Source: Humulus lupulus (lineage: Eukaryota > Streptophyta > Magnoliopsida > Rosales > Cannabaceae). From it: 64,000 nt of DNA. Each line of letters opens with the position of its first letter. Within the stretch, counting starts at the first letter, position 1. The stretch covers positions 156,126,858 through 156,190,857 of the forward strand of contig NC_084794.1 in the NCBI RefSeq assembly GCF_963169125.1. The letters are read 5' to 3'. The notes beneath the pieces are model-generated. The model was not told where the DNA came from. It saw only the letters and a program-made list of their open reading frames with translations, and did no database searches. Below are positions 22,376 to 33,173 of this stretch, piece by piece. The position numbers were made by a program, and so were the translations under genes.

Positions 22376-23531
22376 TGTTGACGGTAAGAACTCGTCAACT
22401 AAGTTAAGTTAGAAAAATTGCAACGTAAAGATTATCAGAAGAAAAGCTTTAGAAATCTAAGTATAAACTCCAAGAACAATTGCAGAAAAAATGGTGAAAT
22501 CAGTTTGCATTTACTATGGTGCTCTGCTACAGTAATCTTTCCAACCCCTTTCCATGTGGAAGTGGGGTTCATTTTATAGTAGGCTCTAATGGCCTTGGAT
22601 ACATGGTGGTCTAGGGGACCAGGTGGTACACAAGTACACTATCAGGAGAGTGGTCTCAGGGGTAGTGGTGTTGGTTCCAATACATGGCCAGGTACCATGA
22701 GGATGTCTCCACTACTTGATTTGTACGAATGTCAGAGGAGTGGTGATAGACATAGAGGTTCAGGTGGTGGTGGTGGTGGTGTTGACTCTGACATCTGGCC
22801 ATAGACACATAGGCCATATCCCTTCTCCCAGCATTTCCCCTACTCTACTGGTATGGCCCTACTCTACTGGTATGGGTGTCCGTACTTGACATACAGGGTC
22901 TTAAAAGTCGTACCCCGTACAAGATTGTACAAGTATGATCCTTAGCACGAGGCGAGTTGCATCCCTCGCGAGGCCCCTTAGGAAGCGACTGTGGCGAGGG
23001 TGTCTTCCGCGAGGCTCCCAAGGACACGCATCTCGCAAGGCACGGAATGCATGGGCACGAGGCCGTGGGCACGGGGGCGCGAGGCCGTGGTACGCAGGGG
23101 CGCGAGGCCGTGGAGCGCACGGTCACGCAAGGCCGTGGTGCGGGGCACACGTGTTTGTGGCGCGCAGGGGCTCGGGGCCATGGCGCGCAGGGGTGCGAGG
23201 GCGTGGGGCGCACGGGCATGCGAGGCCGTGGTGCAGGGGCACGTGAGACGAGGCCCTTAAACAATTGGTGCGATATTCCTGTAGCATATCAGGCTTACCC
23301 ACGAGGAGTGGGTGACAGGTGCATGGGATGGGTCTCACAAAGTACAGGGCTAGGCGTGAGAGGTCCCACGGGGTGTATGGTTGCTAGACGCGCCAAGAAT
23401 AGCCTCGTGTGCCTTCTTGCGAGAAGATTGCTGCCCAAGGGCCTCGCGGCACGGGCATGTAATTAGGCATTTATGGGAGCCTATCACGTGCTTTTGGCCT
23501 TTTTATAACTGCTGAATTTTGAGCATCCACA
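22376..23531 (-). repeat. Element F left LTR (3' LTR in sense), 1156 bp
   Basis: Near-identical to 30516-31696 along its length. It contains a short GC-rich tandem array at about 23040-23245 built from a GCGAGGCCGTGG unit of variable spacing. The long open frames on both strands here are a by-product of that GC-rich array and have no recognisable protein domain. Confidence 0.92.
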
Positions 23532-23550
23532 CTTGCCCCCTAGTCTAGGA
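23532..23550 (-). other. Element F polypurine tract region
   Basis: On the minus strand the text CTAGACTAGGGGGCAAG runs directly into TGTGGATGCTC, the sense start of the 3' LTR. The G-run is the likely plus-strand primer. Confidence 0.65.
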
Positions 23551-23631
23551 GAGGACCTTTAGGTGCTTTGGTAGACTATTCTCTTTAATTCTTATAAATA
23601 GGCCTTCATGCGAGACTTATTATTTACACCT

Positions 23632-23700
23632 TACTTCCTTAGCTTAGTGGTACCTAGACCCTTGCTCCTTTCAAGAGGTAAGGGGTTCAATCCCCCACAT
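23632..23700 (+). ncRNA. tRNA-like segment (possible SINE head) inside F
   Basis: An A box, TTAGCTTAGTGG (23639-23650), and a B box, GGTTCAATCC (23684-23693), are 45 bp apart start to start, as in tRNA genes. A T-arm-like hairpin is GGGG-TTCAATC-CCCC (23682-23696). An anticodon-arm-like hairpin is CTTG-CTCCTTT-CAAG with a 7-base loop that would place CCT at the anticodon. The acceptor strands do not pair, so this is not a working tRNA. It could be the head of a SINE or an RNA polymerase III promoter relic. A T-rich tail follows. Confidence 0.5.
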
Positions 23701-24150
23701 CCTCATTTTTACTATAGTTTTTCCTCCTTTTTTTTTTGTTTGTTTTGAGCTAATTTTTTGTCTATTTATTTGGAGGCTAACACATCCTTTTTTTTTTTGT
23801 TGCTTATTTTTGCAGACGCGTGCTTTCGACCACCTAGCTCTTTTTGACCGTGACGACGCTTTTGGCCTTCGACCTCCTTTAGACCACGACAGCGCTCTAT
23901 CTTACCTGCTTGAGGTATATTTTCTTTTCCGCTTATGTCCATTGGGTCCAAATTAGCATTAGCTGGGAAGGGGTACTTTGGCCTGAGCTTGCCGTGAGTT
24001 TTCCCAGTTGCATGCCCCTCTTTTTTTTTAAACCTTGTAGTGGATCATTTAGGGCGTTTGCATTTAGAGGTTTTAACCCCATTCCTTTGTGTTTTGTAGC
24101 CATCCCCTCATTTATATGTGAACCCCTTTTTCCTTTCGGGACGAGGTCTC

Positions 24151-26574
24151 ATGGCTAGTGACGGTCCGTTCGACATACCTTCGGGAGTTGAGTTTGTTGA
24201 CCTGTCCTCAGACTCAGAGTCCCTTGAGGAAAACCCTTACCAAGACTATGACTCCTTAAGGCAGGCCCGTATCCGTCATCTTGAGCACATGGCTGAACTT
24301 AGGCGTAAAATTTGGGTGGTGGAGAGTAAAATTGACTCGGCATTAAGACGAGATGGAACACCTTTCCCCCCCGACCTTAGTGACCATGTAACGGGCCTTA
24401 GGGTGACCCTTTTACAGTTGCAGAGGGAGTTGGAGTTTATGGAGGGGCACCTTCCGCCTGAGCCCCCCAGCCCATCCTCACCTGATGAGTGTCATGGGGC
24501 CGCTTCTGCTTTCCCTCAGCCTTTAATTTCGATCTTCCCTAGCCTAGTGCTTCCACAGCCGGTCCCCCGGTGGAAGACTCTTGCTAGAAAGAGAAAATGG
24601 AGGGTCAAGTGTCTTGTCTCTTCCTCACCTTTTTCTTTTGGTTTTGCAGATATGTTGAGGGCACGACGATAGGTATCTACCAATGAACCGGACGAGGTTC
24701 CTTTACTGGCATCCGAACTGGTGTCACATGTGTCAGAAAGCAAGTTGAAAGAAATTGTGAAGCACTACTGCGTTCCTCCAGAGTACACCTTATACGCTCC
24801 TTTGGAGACATGCCGGGCTGACCGCCCTAGGGCCGGCTTCGTGGCCCTTAGTGAGCACATTCTGAAGGCGGGTGGCAACATCCCTTTGCACCCATTTTTC
24901 GTAGCGGTCCTTAACTACTTTGACCTGGCCCCACTTCAGCTAGCACCAAATGGCTGGCTGACTTTGAGCTGCCTTTTAATTGCGTTCGCAGTACTTGCAA
25001 AATGTGCCCCTACGGCGCTAGAGGCGCACTTCCTGTATAACCTCATGCCCTCTCCCAAGTCCAAGGGCTTCTACTATTTGAGAAAGGCCAATAACGAGGT
25101 CCCTTTGATAGAGGGCTCGGTGTCCAATCCGGGGTCCTGGAAGCGAGTCTTTTTCTTCGTAAAGGGCCCTCTTTCTGCCCGTGAGGACTTCCGCGCCACC
25201 CTCAGTAAGTACCCTGAGCCTCCTTTTCTTTTTATTGGAACTTACTGTTTTATACTTATGTTTTTTTTTACAATGGCATGGGTCATGCAGAGCAATTTTC
25301 CGTTCCCGAGGTCGTTGGGTCGGAGGCGGATGTCGTGAGGGACCTCATTAATGCTGACCCCGCCCTGACAAAGGTGGTGTTCTTATTCACCGTGGAAAAT
25401 CTTAACGTCCATAGGCTATCCCCGGTTTCGGACCCCAAGATGCTGTGGACCATCCCTAGGTCCAAGAAGATGAAGGCAGTGTCGGTCGAGCCTTGCCCAG
25501 ACGAAGGTGAGGCTAAGGATGAGCCGGAGGAAGCTCCCCTTGAACGCGGGGTACCTCACCATCTGCCCCCGTCTCCTGGGGGATGCCCTCCTTATGTCTC
25601 CTACCGGGGAGTTTTGTTTTCCCCGACCCTAAGGGCTATGACGCTTTCACTCAGGCTCCTCTCGACCCTAGTCCATCGGGGGCTTACTTTGCCAATTTTC
25701 CAGCACCCCCCTCTGATATACCTGGGCCTCACTTTTCCACTTTTTTTGCGCCCCCTCCCATTTCAGCGAGCGGGTCATCTGTCCTTACCCAGCCAGGTGC
25801 CCCTGGCCTGGATGGGGTTCCCTGGGTGAATCGTATGTCATTCACTTACGGGCGGGGGTTCACCCAAATTGCCTCGGACCTCCCTGAGCTTGACTGGAAC
25901 AGTCTTGGGAGTTTTGCTCTGTCAGACCTTGGGGAAACTTTAAGGCGCACCACTGCTTGGGTGAGTTCATGCATCTTGTGTCGGCCCTATTATATATAGA
26001 TGTATATACATTTTTTTTGTTACTTATTATTTCTGTTGTTAACTTTCTTATGCAGGCCCATATTGTGGCTCAGCGGTTTGCCGACTCGGCTAACAACCTC
26101 TCCGCGTCAAGTGCTGAGAGGGACCGTCTCACGGCCCAGGTCGGGGAGCTCGAGAAAGAGCTTGAGGACACCCAGACTGAACTAAAAAAGGTTCGGTCCA
26201 AACTTTCTGTCTCGACAAAAAGGAAGTTGAAGGCGGTTGCCAAAGCCACGACGCTCCAGGACAAGGTCAACAGTCTAGAGAGCGAACTCCAGGGGACCAA
26301 GGCTATCACGGCTGCGTCACAGGAGAGAGTCACTTATTTAGAGGCCAAACTCGAGGCTGCTAGGGCCAAACTCCAGGTTGTTAGGGCCGATGTAGCCACG
26401 TCGCAGGAGAGAATTGCTTCCTTAGAGGTGGCTCAGACAGTTATCGAGTACAGGTCCATAGACTGTGCCCTTTATGGTGTGTGGAGGCAGGACCCCAACT
26501 TTGATTTTTCTTCTTTCGGCGAGCACGTCGTTGCTCGAGCAGCCATGTGGAGCGGTCGTGGCAGGAGGCCCTGA
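24151..26574 (+). pseudogene. Element F antisense ORF: Transposase_28-like protein with C-terminal coiled coil, three coding exons
   Basis: Plus-strand gene opposite to gag. The ATG at 24151 opens MASDGPFDIPSG. Exon 1 (24151-25204) holds a helical, charged start and then the putative gypsy type transposon domain, with ILKAGGNIPLHPFFVAVLN and APLQLAPNGW near 24860-24965. Intron 1 is 25205-25290 (GTAAGT...TGCAG) and its removal joins frames exactly (phase 1). Exon 2 (25291-25960) ends in a proline-rich region and SLGSFALSDLGETLRRTTAW. Intron 2 is 25961-26055 (GTGAGT...TGCAG, phase 0). Exon 3 is a long coiled coil (LTAQVGELEKELEDTQTELK) ending at 26574. Defects are a TAG at 24670 and a frameshift near 25575 at a run of five G. 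About 747 codons in all. An AATAAA signal lies at 26700. Function is unknown. Confidence 0.75.
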
Positions 26575-27816
26575 GGTCGTCATATCCTCATTTCTGTTAA
26601 CTATCCCGCTGTAGGCGTATGATCACCTTGAGCCTTTGTAATATTATTGTTATTATTTTTACTTTGTGAATCTTTTCATGTTATCAAGACTCCTTTTTCA
26701 ATAAATATATATACATGTGTGGTTATTTATCTCTTATTCTTCTGCTTTTGAGGTCTTTTTGAGCCTGCATGATGGGGTTTGGTAGGTTCCCCTCTTTTAT
26801 TTACCAGGCTAGAGGTCCTTTGGAGCCCATGTGAGAGGGTTCACTGGGACCTTTTTTGGTGCCTCTTGATTACTTCTATAAGGACATTTTGACCCCTTGG
26901 GTTCTAGCTATCCTTTTATATATTCTTGCGCGCGCTTATTATTTTTTGCGAGAAGCGTCCTTCTCGTCGTTATTCATAGTACTATTTTTGCAAGGGTCTC
27001 TTTTAGGACCCTTTTTGGCTAAACAACTTGGTGGCCGCTCTAGGCTTATTGATGGGTGCTCTCTCTAAGGTCTTTCCTCTTGTGGGAGCATCTTCCTTTA
27101 TTTGGAAGTGTGTTGTTGTTGTTTTTTTTTTTTTTTGTAAGACCCTTTGGCCTCCTTGATGTTCACAAGGGTAGCTAATCCTTGTGAACCCAAGGGATGC
27201 CTTGTAAGGTCCTCTCCCTATTTTATAAATATAAGGACTTCGCTTAAGGCCCTGATACAAGGGGTCCTTTTGGGATCCCCTGTTAGAGGGTCCTTTTTAG
27301 GATCATGGTCCCTTTTAAGGTCCTCCTGATAGAGGGTCCTTTTTAGGATCCTCCTTATAGAGGGTCCTTTTTAGGATCCTGGTGCAAGGGGTCCTCTTTT
27401 GGATCCTCCTGTTTGCTGGGGGGTCCTTTTTAGGTTCCTCTTGTTAGAGGGTCCTTTTTTAGGATCCTAGTGCAAGGGGTCCTTTTTTGGATCCTCCCGT
27501 TTGCTGGGGGGTCCTTTTTAGGTTCCTCTTGTTAGAGGGTCCTTTTTTAGGATCCTCCTGTTAGAGGGTCCTTTTTGGCTTGCTGTATGTCTTTACCTCA
27601 TGTCCTGCCCCCCAAGTGTTTGGTGAAATTTATTTCGGCAGACACTTTGGCTGATGCTCGCATAGAGAAGAAAAATAACACGTGAAGTTGCAAACAGTTT
27701 CATTCATAGCATGTGGTTTACAACGGCATATTTAAAGAAGGGTTACATCTAATTGGGAGGTTACCTAGGTAGCCTCTTTGATTCTTACACACTATGATAA
27801 CATAAGAAGGAACAAA
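26575..27816. other. Element F non-coding spacer in place of pol
   Basis: T-rich sequence between the antisense ORF and the protease end, where a Tat element would have RT, RNase H and integrase. It has an AATAAATATATATA signal (26700), a run of 14 T (about 27121-27134), and the GGATCC-type tandem repeat described separately. No pol motif is readable on the minus strand. Confidence 0.7.
27270..27575. repeat. Minisatellite of GGTCCTTTTTAGGATCC-type units
   Basis: About ten units of 25-45 bp, each built from AGGGTCCTTTTTAGGATCCT plus a variable spacer such as CCTGTTAG or GGTGCAAGG. Two longer higher-order units containing CCCGTTTGCTGGGG or CCTGTTTGCTGGGG are seen at about 27405-27470 and 27490-27545. 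Each unit contains the palindrome GGATCC. No spacers of constant length exist, so it is not a CRISPR array. Confidence 0.85.
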
Positions 27817-30448
27817 CTAAAGATAGGTCCTCTGTGCACCGGGGGCCGAAGCCCCACTGGTAGCATTTCTCGAGGTGTTCCGCAACACATGGGTCCAACT
27901 CGTGTGGATCGCGCCTTCATACACAACCATTTCCATCAGCACCGATGGTTTTGTGGCTGTGCGGAGGGACATGTTATAGCATTCCCTCGCTTCCTTCTCC
28001 TCCCCTTTCATGCATGCTACTCCCCCAGGGGTTGGGAATTTCATAGCCAGGTGATACATAAGTTATTTCCTTCAATTCTCTCAGAGAGGGTCTCCCTAAT
28101 ACCGCGTTGAAGGCTGAGGCGCAATCCACCACGACAAAGTTTGCCATTATGGTGGTTTGCTTGGGTTGTTCCCCCATGGTGAGGGCTAATTCAATCGCAC
28201 CTAGGGGCTGTATCGAGTCCCCTGTGAACCCATAAAGGGAGGAATTACAGGGTATCAAGCATCAGACGCTCAGTCCCATCTTCTCCAAAGCGGGGCGATG
28301 CAGGATGTCCATAGAGCTTCCATTATCCACTAGGACTCGATGTACTCTCATGTTCGCAAGCTGGACAGTTAGCACCAGGGGGTCATTATGAGGGAAATGC
28401 ACCCCTTGCGCGTCTTCTTCAGTGAAAGTTATTGAGTCATTCTCGCCCTTGAAACTCTTCGGGGGGCGTTGCTCCAAACTTAAAACGTATGGTGGTGGAC
28501 TTCGTCTGGCCTCCTTGGAGTATTTGTCTCGTCCCTTCCTTGAATCGCCTCCGAATCTTGGTCCTCCAAATATGGTCCTGACCTCTCCCTGTACTTTTGG
28601 GGCCACCTCTCGCGCCCGCGGCGAGGATGCTCCTTCTTCTGGCCTCTGGTTCTCCTTGCGCACATATCTGCCCAAATGTCCCCTGCGAATGAGCTCCTCG
28701 ATTTCCACCTTCAAATGGTTGCATTCCGCGGTGGTGTGGCTGACATCCTTGTGATACTGGCAATACCTGCTGGGGTCTCTTTTAGACCGGTCTTTTTTCA
28801 TTGGCGGGGGCCTTTTGAAAGGGACCTGGTTTTCGTTCGCAACGAAAATATGTTCCCTCGCATGGGTGAGGTCAATGTAAGAGGTGTAGGGGCCTTTTAG
28901 GCGCTCCTCAGAGCGTTGATGCTTCCGGGGTCGATCATCTTTTGTTCCCTCATAAACCCCCTTCTTCTTTGCACCACTTGGGTTTTCTCGGGCTGAAGGT
29001 TTCGGGGGCGACGGGCCTTTTCCAGCTTTGAGGTTCTCGTGACCATCCTCCACGCGAATGTACTTTTGTGCCCGCTCGTAGAAATCATCCAAGTCTGTGA
29101 CCTCCCTCTTGAGCATGTTATCCCATAACTTGCTTCCTAGGCGTACTCCAGCTGTGATGGCCATTTTCAGCTCTCGGCGGGTCAGGCTCCCTACTTTAGC
29201 TGCCTCCATATTGAACTTGTGAATATAGCTCTTTAGACTCTCGTTTTCTCCTTGCTTCACATTTGTGAGGCTGGTGTCTGGCATCGTGTAGTCTCTCACG
29301 GCGTGGTGCTGCTGAAGGAATTAATCAGAAAGCTGTTGCCAAGATCTGATGGACCCCGGTCTAAGTCTTTTGAACCATTTGTACGCAGGTCCTTTTAAGG
29401 TGACAGTGAAGCAATGACATCTCGCCCCGCTGCCAATTCCCCTCAGCTTCATCAGGTCATTAAATGTATCTAGATGGTATTTTGGATATGTGCTTCCTTC
29501 GTAGGGGGTTATATGGGGCTCCTTAAAATTGGCAGGGAGCCGGATGGCTTGGATCTCCCTAACGAAGGGTGACTCATGGTCGAGCTCTTCCTCAACAGCT
29601 TAACCTCCAGAGGCGGTGACGATCTTGCTTCGCAGGCTCCTCATTTCTGTGTCCAGGTCCTGACTTCTCTTGCTTAGGGAGTCCCTTAAAGCGGACGGGT
29701 TAAGATCCCCCTTTCCTTTGCCCTCTCGACGCGCCATAGGGGGCGTGGTCCTTTTGCCCGCCCTCTTCTTGTTGAGCTCCTCCCGTAAATCTGAGGGTAC
29801 CCTTTATGAGGTGACCTCGTCATCGTTGCGAGGGGCAACATTGGTCTTCAGCTCTGGCTTCTGGGCCTGCTTCGGTGGTTCAGGATGTTCTTGTTGCTTC
29901 GTTCGGGGGGTGTTACTAGTGGAATGTCGAGTCCTCCCATCGTCTACTGGGACGGTGGTCTCTGCCCCCTCCTGACCTTTCTCTTTTCTCTTGGGCAGGG
30001 TCACACTTGACTTACCTTGCAACATGCCATTCAGCACCTCTTGCATATTCTCCAAGGTGGTCTCCAACCTTTGGTTCTTACGGTGCAGCTCACGTATTTC
30101 CTCTTCGTAGAATCAAGATTTTGAACTCGAGCTCACGGAATGGACCCGGGGATGTTTATCATGTCTACGCGTCGAGGGGCCCGGGTCCTACTGGCCGGAG
30201 TTCGGTACTTGTGGTGGTTTAGGAGGCGGTAACTCATTGGCTTTTCCCGGTGGTGCCCTTGGAGGACTCTCTCCGGGCAGGACAGCTGGTGATGAGACCT
30301 CTCTATCACCCTCGTGAACCTCAGGGTCCCTAGGGGGCTCCACATCTCTGGCTGGAGGAGGATCTTTCATGGAGGCCTTCAGCTGGACTCCGTTGAGGTG
30401 GACCTCCACCTCTCGTGGCTCCCTGAGTCGCTTTGAATGTCTCGGCAT
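27817..30448 (-). pseudogene. Element F gag-protease, pseudogene
   Basis: Minus strand. The start MPRHSKRLREPREVEVHLN at 30448 is the first ATG after the primer site. A proline- and charge-rich N-terminus leads to the gag core: IQAIRLPANFKEP (about 29560), CFTVTLKGPAYKWFKRL (about 29400), and KQGENESLKSYIHKFNMEA (29260). The zinc-binding motif is C-QY-H-KDVS-H-TTAE-C at about 28755-28715, the CX2HX4HX4C form typical of Tat/Athila gag. Protease has VDNGSSMDILHRPALEKMG at 28320-28265 and a continuation AFNAVLGRPSLRELK near 28105. Stops or frameshifts are seen at about 30186, 30112, 29815, 29600, 29324 and 28070. The protein ends near 27817 with no RT following. Confidence 0.82.
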
Positions 30449-30492
30449 TTCTTCTTGCCGGAAGTAATGGTAGAACAGTAGCTTGGTACTTA

Positions 30493-30514
30493 GGTTCCCA
30501 TAGATGGTGCCAAA
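30493..30514 (-). other. Element F primer-binding site
   Basis: On the minus strand TTTGGCACCATCTATGGGAAC lies just inside the 5' LTR. It resembles the TGGCGCC-type primer site of plant Tat elements more than the initiator-Met site used by A-type elements. The exact tRNA cannot be assigned by eye. Confidence 0.6.
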
Positions 30515-30515
30515 C

Positions 30516-31696
30516 TATTGATGGTAAGAACTCGTGAACTAAGTTAAGTTAGAAAAATTGCAACGTAAAGATTATCAGAAGAAAAGCTTTAGAAATCTAA
30601 GTATAAACTCCAAGAACAATTGCATAAAAATGGTGAAATCAGTTTGCATTTACTATGGTGCTCTGCTACAGTAATCTTTCCAACCCCTTTCCATGTGGAA
30701 GTGGGGTTCATTTTATAGTAGGCTCTAATGGCCTTGGATACATGGTGGTCCAGGGGACCAAGTGGTACACAAGTACACTGTCAGGAGAGTGGTCTCAGGG
30801 GTAGTGGTGTTGGTTCCAGTACATGGCCAGGTACCATGAGGATGTCTCCACTACTTGATTCGTACGAATGTCAGAGGAGTGGTGACAGACATAGTGGCAC
30901 AGGTGGTGGTGGTGTCGACTCTGACATCTGGCCATAGACACACAAGCCATATCGCTTCTCCCAGCACTCCCATTACTCTACTGGAATGGGTGTCCGTACT
31001 TGACATACAGGGTCTTAAAATTCGTACCCCGTACAAGATTGTACAAGTATGATCCTTAGCGCGAGGCGCCCGGAGCACCTCAAGGCCCCCTCGGACATAG
31101 GTGATAGATGTGCGAGGCGAGCTGCATCCCTTGCGAGGCCCCTTAGGATGCGATTGTGGCGAGGGTGTCTTCAGCGAGGCTCCCAAGGACACGCATCTCG
31201 CAAGGCATGGAATGTGCGGGCACAAGGCTGAGGGCCCGCGGGGAGCGAGGCCATGGGAACGGGGGCGCAAGGCCGTGGTGCGCAGGGGCACGAGGCCGTG
31301 GGGCATGCGGGCACGCGAGGCCGTGGTGCGGGGCACACGAGGCTGTGGCGCACAGGGGCGCGAGGCCGTGGGGCGTGCGAGCACATGAGGCCGTGGTGCG
31401 GGGGCACGCGAGATGGGGCCCTTAAACAATTGGTGCGATATGCCCGTAGCATACCAGGCTTACTCAAGAGGCGTGGGTGACAGGTGCATGGGACTGGTCT
31501 CACAAAGTATAGGGCTAGGCGTGAGAGGTCCCACAGGGTGTATGGTTGCTAGACGCGCCAAGAATAGCCTCGTGTGCCTCCTTGCGAGAAGATGGCTGCC
31601 CATGGGCCTCGCGACACGGGCATGTAATTAGGCATTTATGGGAGCCTATCACGCGCTTTTGGCCTTTTTATAACTGCTGAATTATGAGCATCCACA
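30516..31696 (-). repeat. Element F right LTR (5' LTR in sense), 1181 bp
   Basis: Pairs with 22376-23531. The GC-rich array at about 31230-31420 is rearranged relative to the left LTR, and about 30 bp near 31065-31095 (GCGCCCGGAGCACCTCAAGG) are absent from the left copy. Open frames here come from the GC-rich repeats. Confidence 0.92.
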
Positions 31697-31701
31697 ACAT
31701 C

Positions 31702-33173
31702 ATATACAGATATAGGGAGCCCTTAGTCCCATCACAATCACATTGCAATGCATACAAATATAGGGAACACTTACTCTCAACCTAACCACATAATCGGGTG
31801 CAGTTTTCTTACCTCTTGTTCAAACGAGAAATACTTTACAAATGACCCTCGAGAGCGATCGATCTTTTAACCCCTTAGGGGTCACCTAGTCATAACCAAA
31901 TATGGAATCCAATTAGTGAAAATACCAATAAACGAGTCTTAACCTAAACCTCACTCCCGGGACCCCGAATTGTACCTAAACGATGAGTAGATTCGATCCC
32001 GAGCCTTAAGGATTGAAACCCCGAGCCAAAAACCCTTAAAAAAACCCAAAATATGCATATGAGAAAACAGGGTAGCACTACAGAGCTACCCCCCTAGCGC
32101 CCCAGCGCTACAACCAGGGACATTTTGCCCTGGCTAGAGCTGTAGCGCTACCCTCTAGGCGTTATAGCGCTAGGACCAGGCAGACATGGCCCTGGTCCTT
32201 CTTCCTTCGAGTTTTCCATTTTCAACTTGTTTCAAAAGCTTCCAAACACCATTTAAAGTCCCAAATGAACCCAAATACCATATATACTAGTCCTAGGCAT
32301 CATAACCTACCCAACCTTTGCCAAAAACCCCATTGGATTCTCTACTTTCAAACCCAAAATCCCAACTAAACTCAGTAACAAAACAGAGCAGAAAACTAGA
32401 GTTCTAATGGTTGGAATCTTACCTCAAGCTCGGTATGAACTCCTCTTAAATGGTGGAACAATACCCTAGATCCCCAACACTTGATTCCCCAGCTTAATTC
32501 CTCAAAAGAAGCTTCAAAATTGAAGAAGAAAAATGAAGAAAATGGTGAACGGTGGAGGCAAAAGATAATGCTATGGTTTCTCCTACAACCTTCTACTATA
32601 TTCCAGCCTAAATATTGATACATATCCTTAAAGGTAAAATGACCTAAATGCCCTCAAGCTTTACTAAAATCTTTAACAGCCACCAAGGGCAAAATCGTCC
32701 GTTCGCACCTATCTCGTTAATCATAATTAACACCCTCCAATTCCTGTTATTCTCATTATTCTCAAATACCAATAATTCATATCCTGTTACCCCTTAACTC
32801 CCGGCAACGTTCTAACCACCAAATTATCCCGGGACTCACCCCGAGCCCCGAACTTAACCCCGTTATGACCAAACCGCTAACTAATACTCAACGATTGTCT
32901 CGTGTCCAAAAGCTCGAACAAATCCACATTATAATGTGGCCTCAACAATAACTACCAATATACAAATAATTATACAATTATGCCCTCAACGACCAAGTTA
33001 CCAAGATGCACCCACAACAAAATAAATATCCATATGCATGCATTCACCATCATATAATAATATGATCCACATAAACATACATATAATCATATAATAGCAC
33101 ATATAATCAATTATGGCCCTCCCGGCCTCCTAATCAAGGTCCTAAACCTTATTAGGAAATTTGGGTCGTTCCA
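31702..33173 (-). repeat. Element B left LTR, piece 2
   Basis: Resumes the B LTR after F and ends GGGTCGTTCCA at 33173 (the right LTR has GTTACA). It carries the AGCGCT cluster (32070-32175). Short open frames have no counterpart that stays open in the right LTR. Confidence 0.92.

Larger units (their letters stand above)
22376..31696 (-). mobile_element. Element F: non-autonomous Tat-type element with gag-protease and antisense ORF
   Basis: Terminal repeats 22376-23531 and 30516-31696 start TGTTGA/TATTGA and end TCCACA. TSD copies are ACATA (22371-22375) and ACATC (31697-31701), with one mismatch. The uninterrupted B LTR has ACATC, so the left copy mutated. On the minus strand are a primer site (30493-30514), gag and protease (30448-27817). 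On the plus strand is a spliced ORF (24151-26574). No RT, RNase H or integrase is present between protease and the antisense ORF, only 1.2 kb of non-coding, partly tandem-repeated DNA. Mobilisation would have needed pol from an autonomous Tat element. Confidence 0.88.

Noticed and set aside
22845..23466. Overlapping long ORFs on both strands in the left F LTR (and 31101-31503 in the right)
   Set aside because: They lie on a GC-rich tandem array, are rich in Arg, Gly, Pro and Ala on either strand, differ between the two LTRs, and have no domain.
27270..27575. CRISPR array
   Set aside because: Plant DNA, and unit and spacer lengths vary, spacers are not unique, and the core is a palindromic minisatellite.
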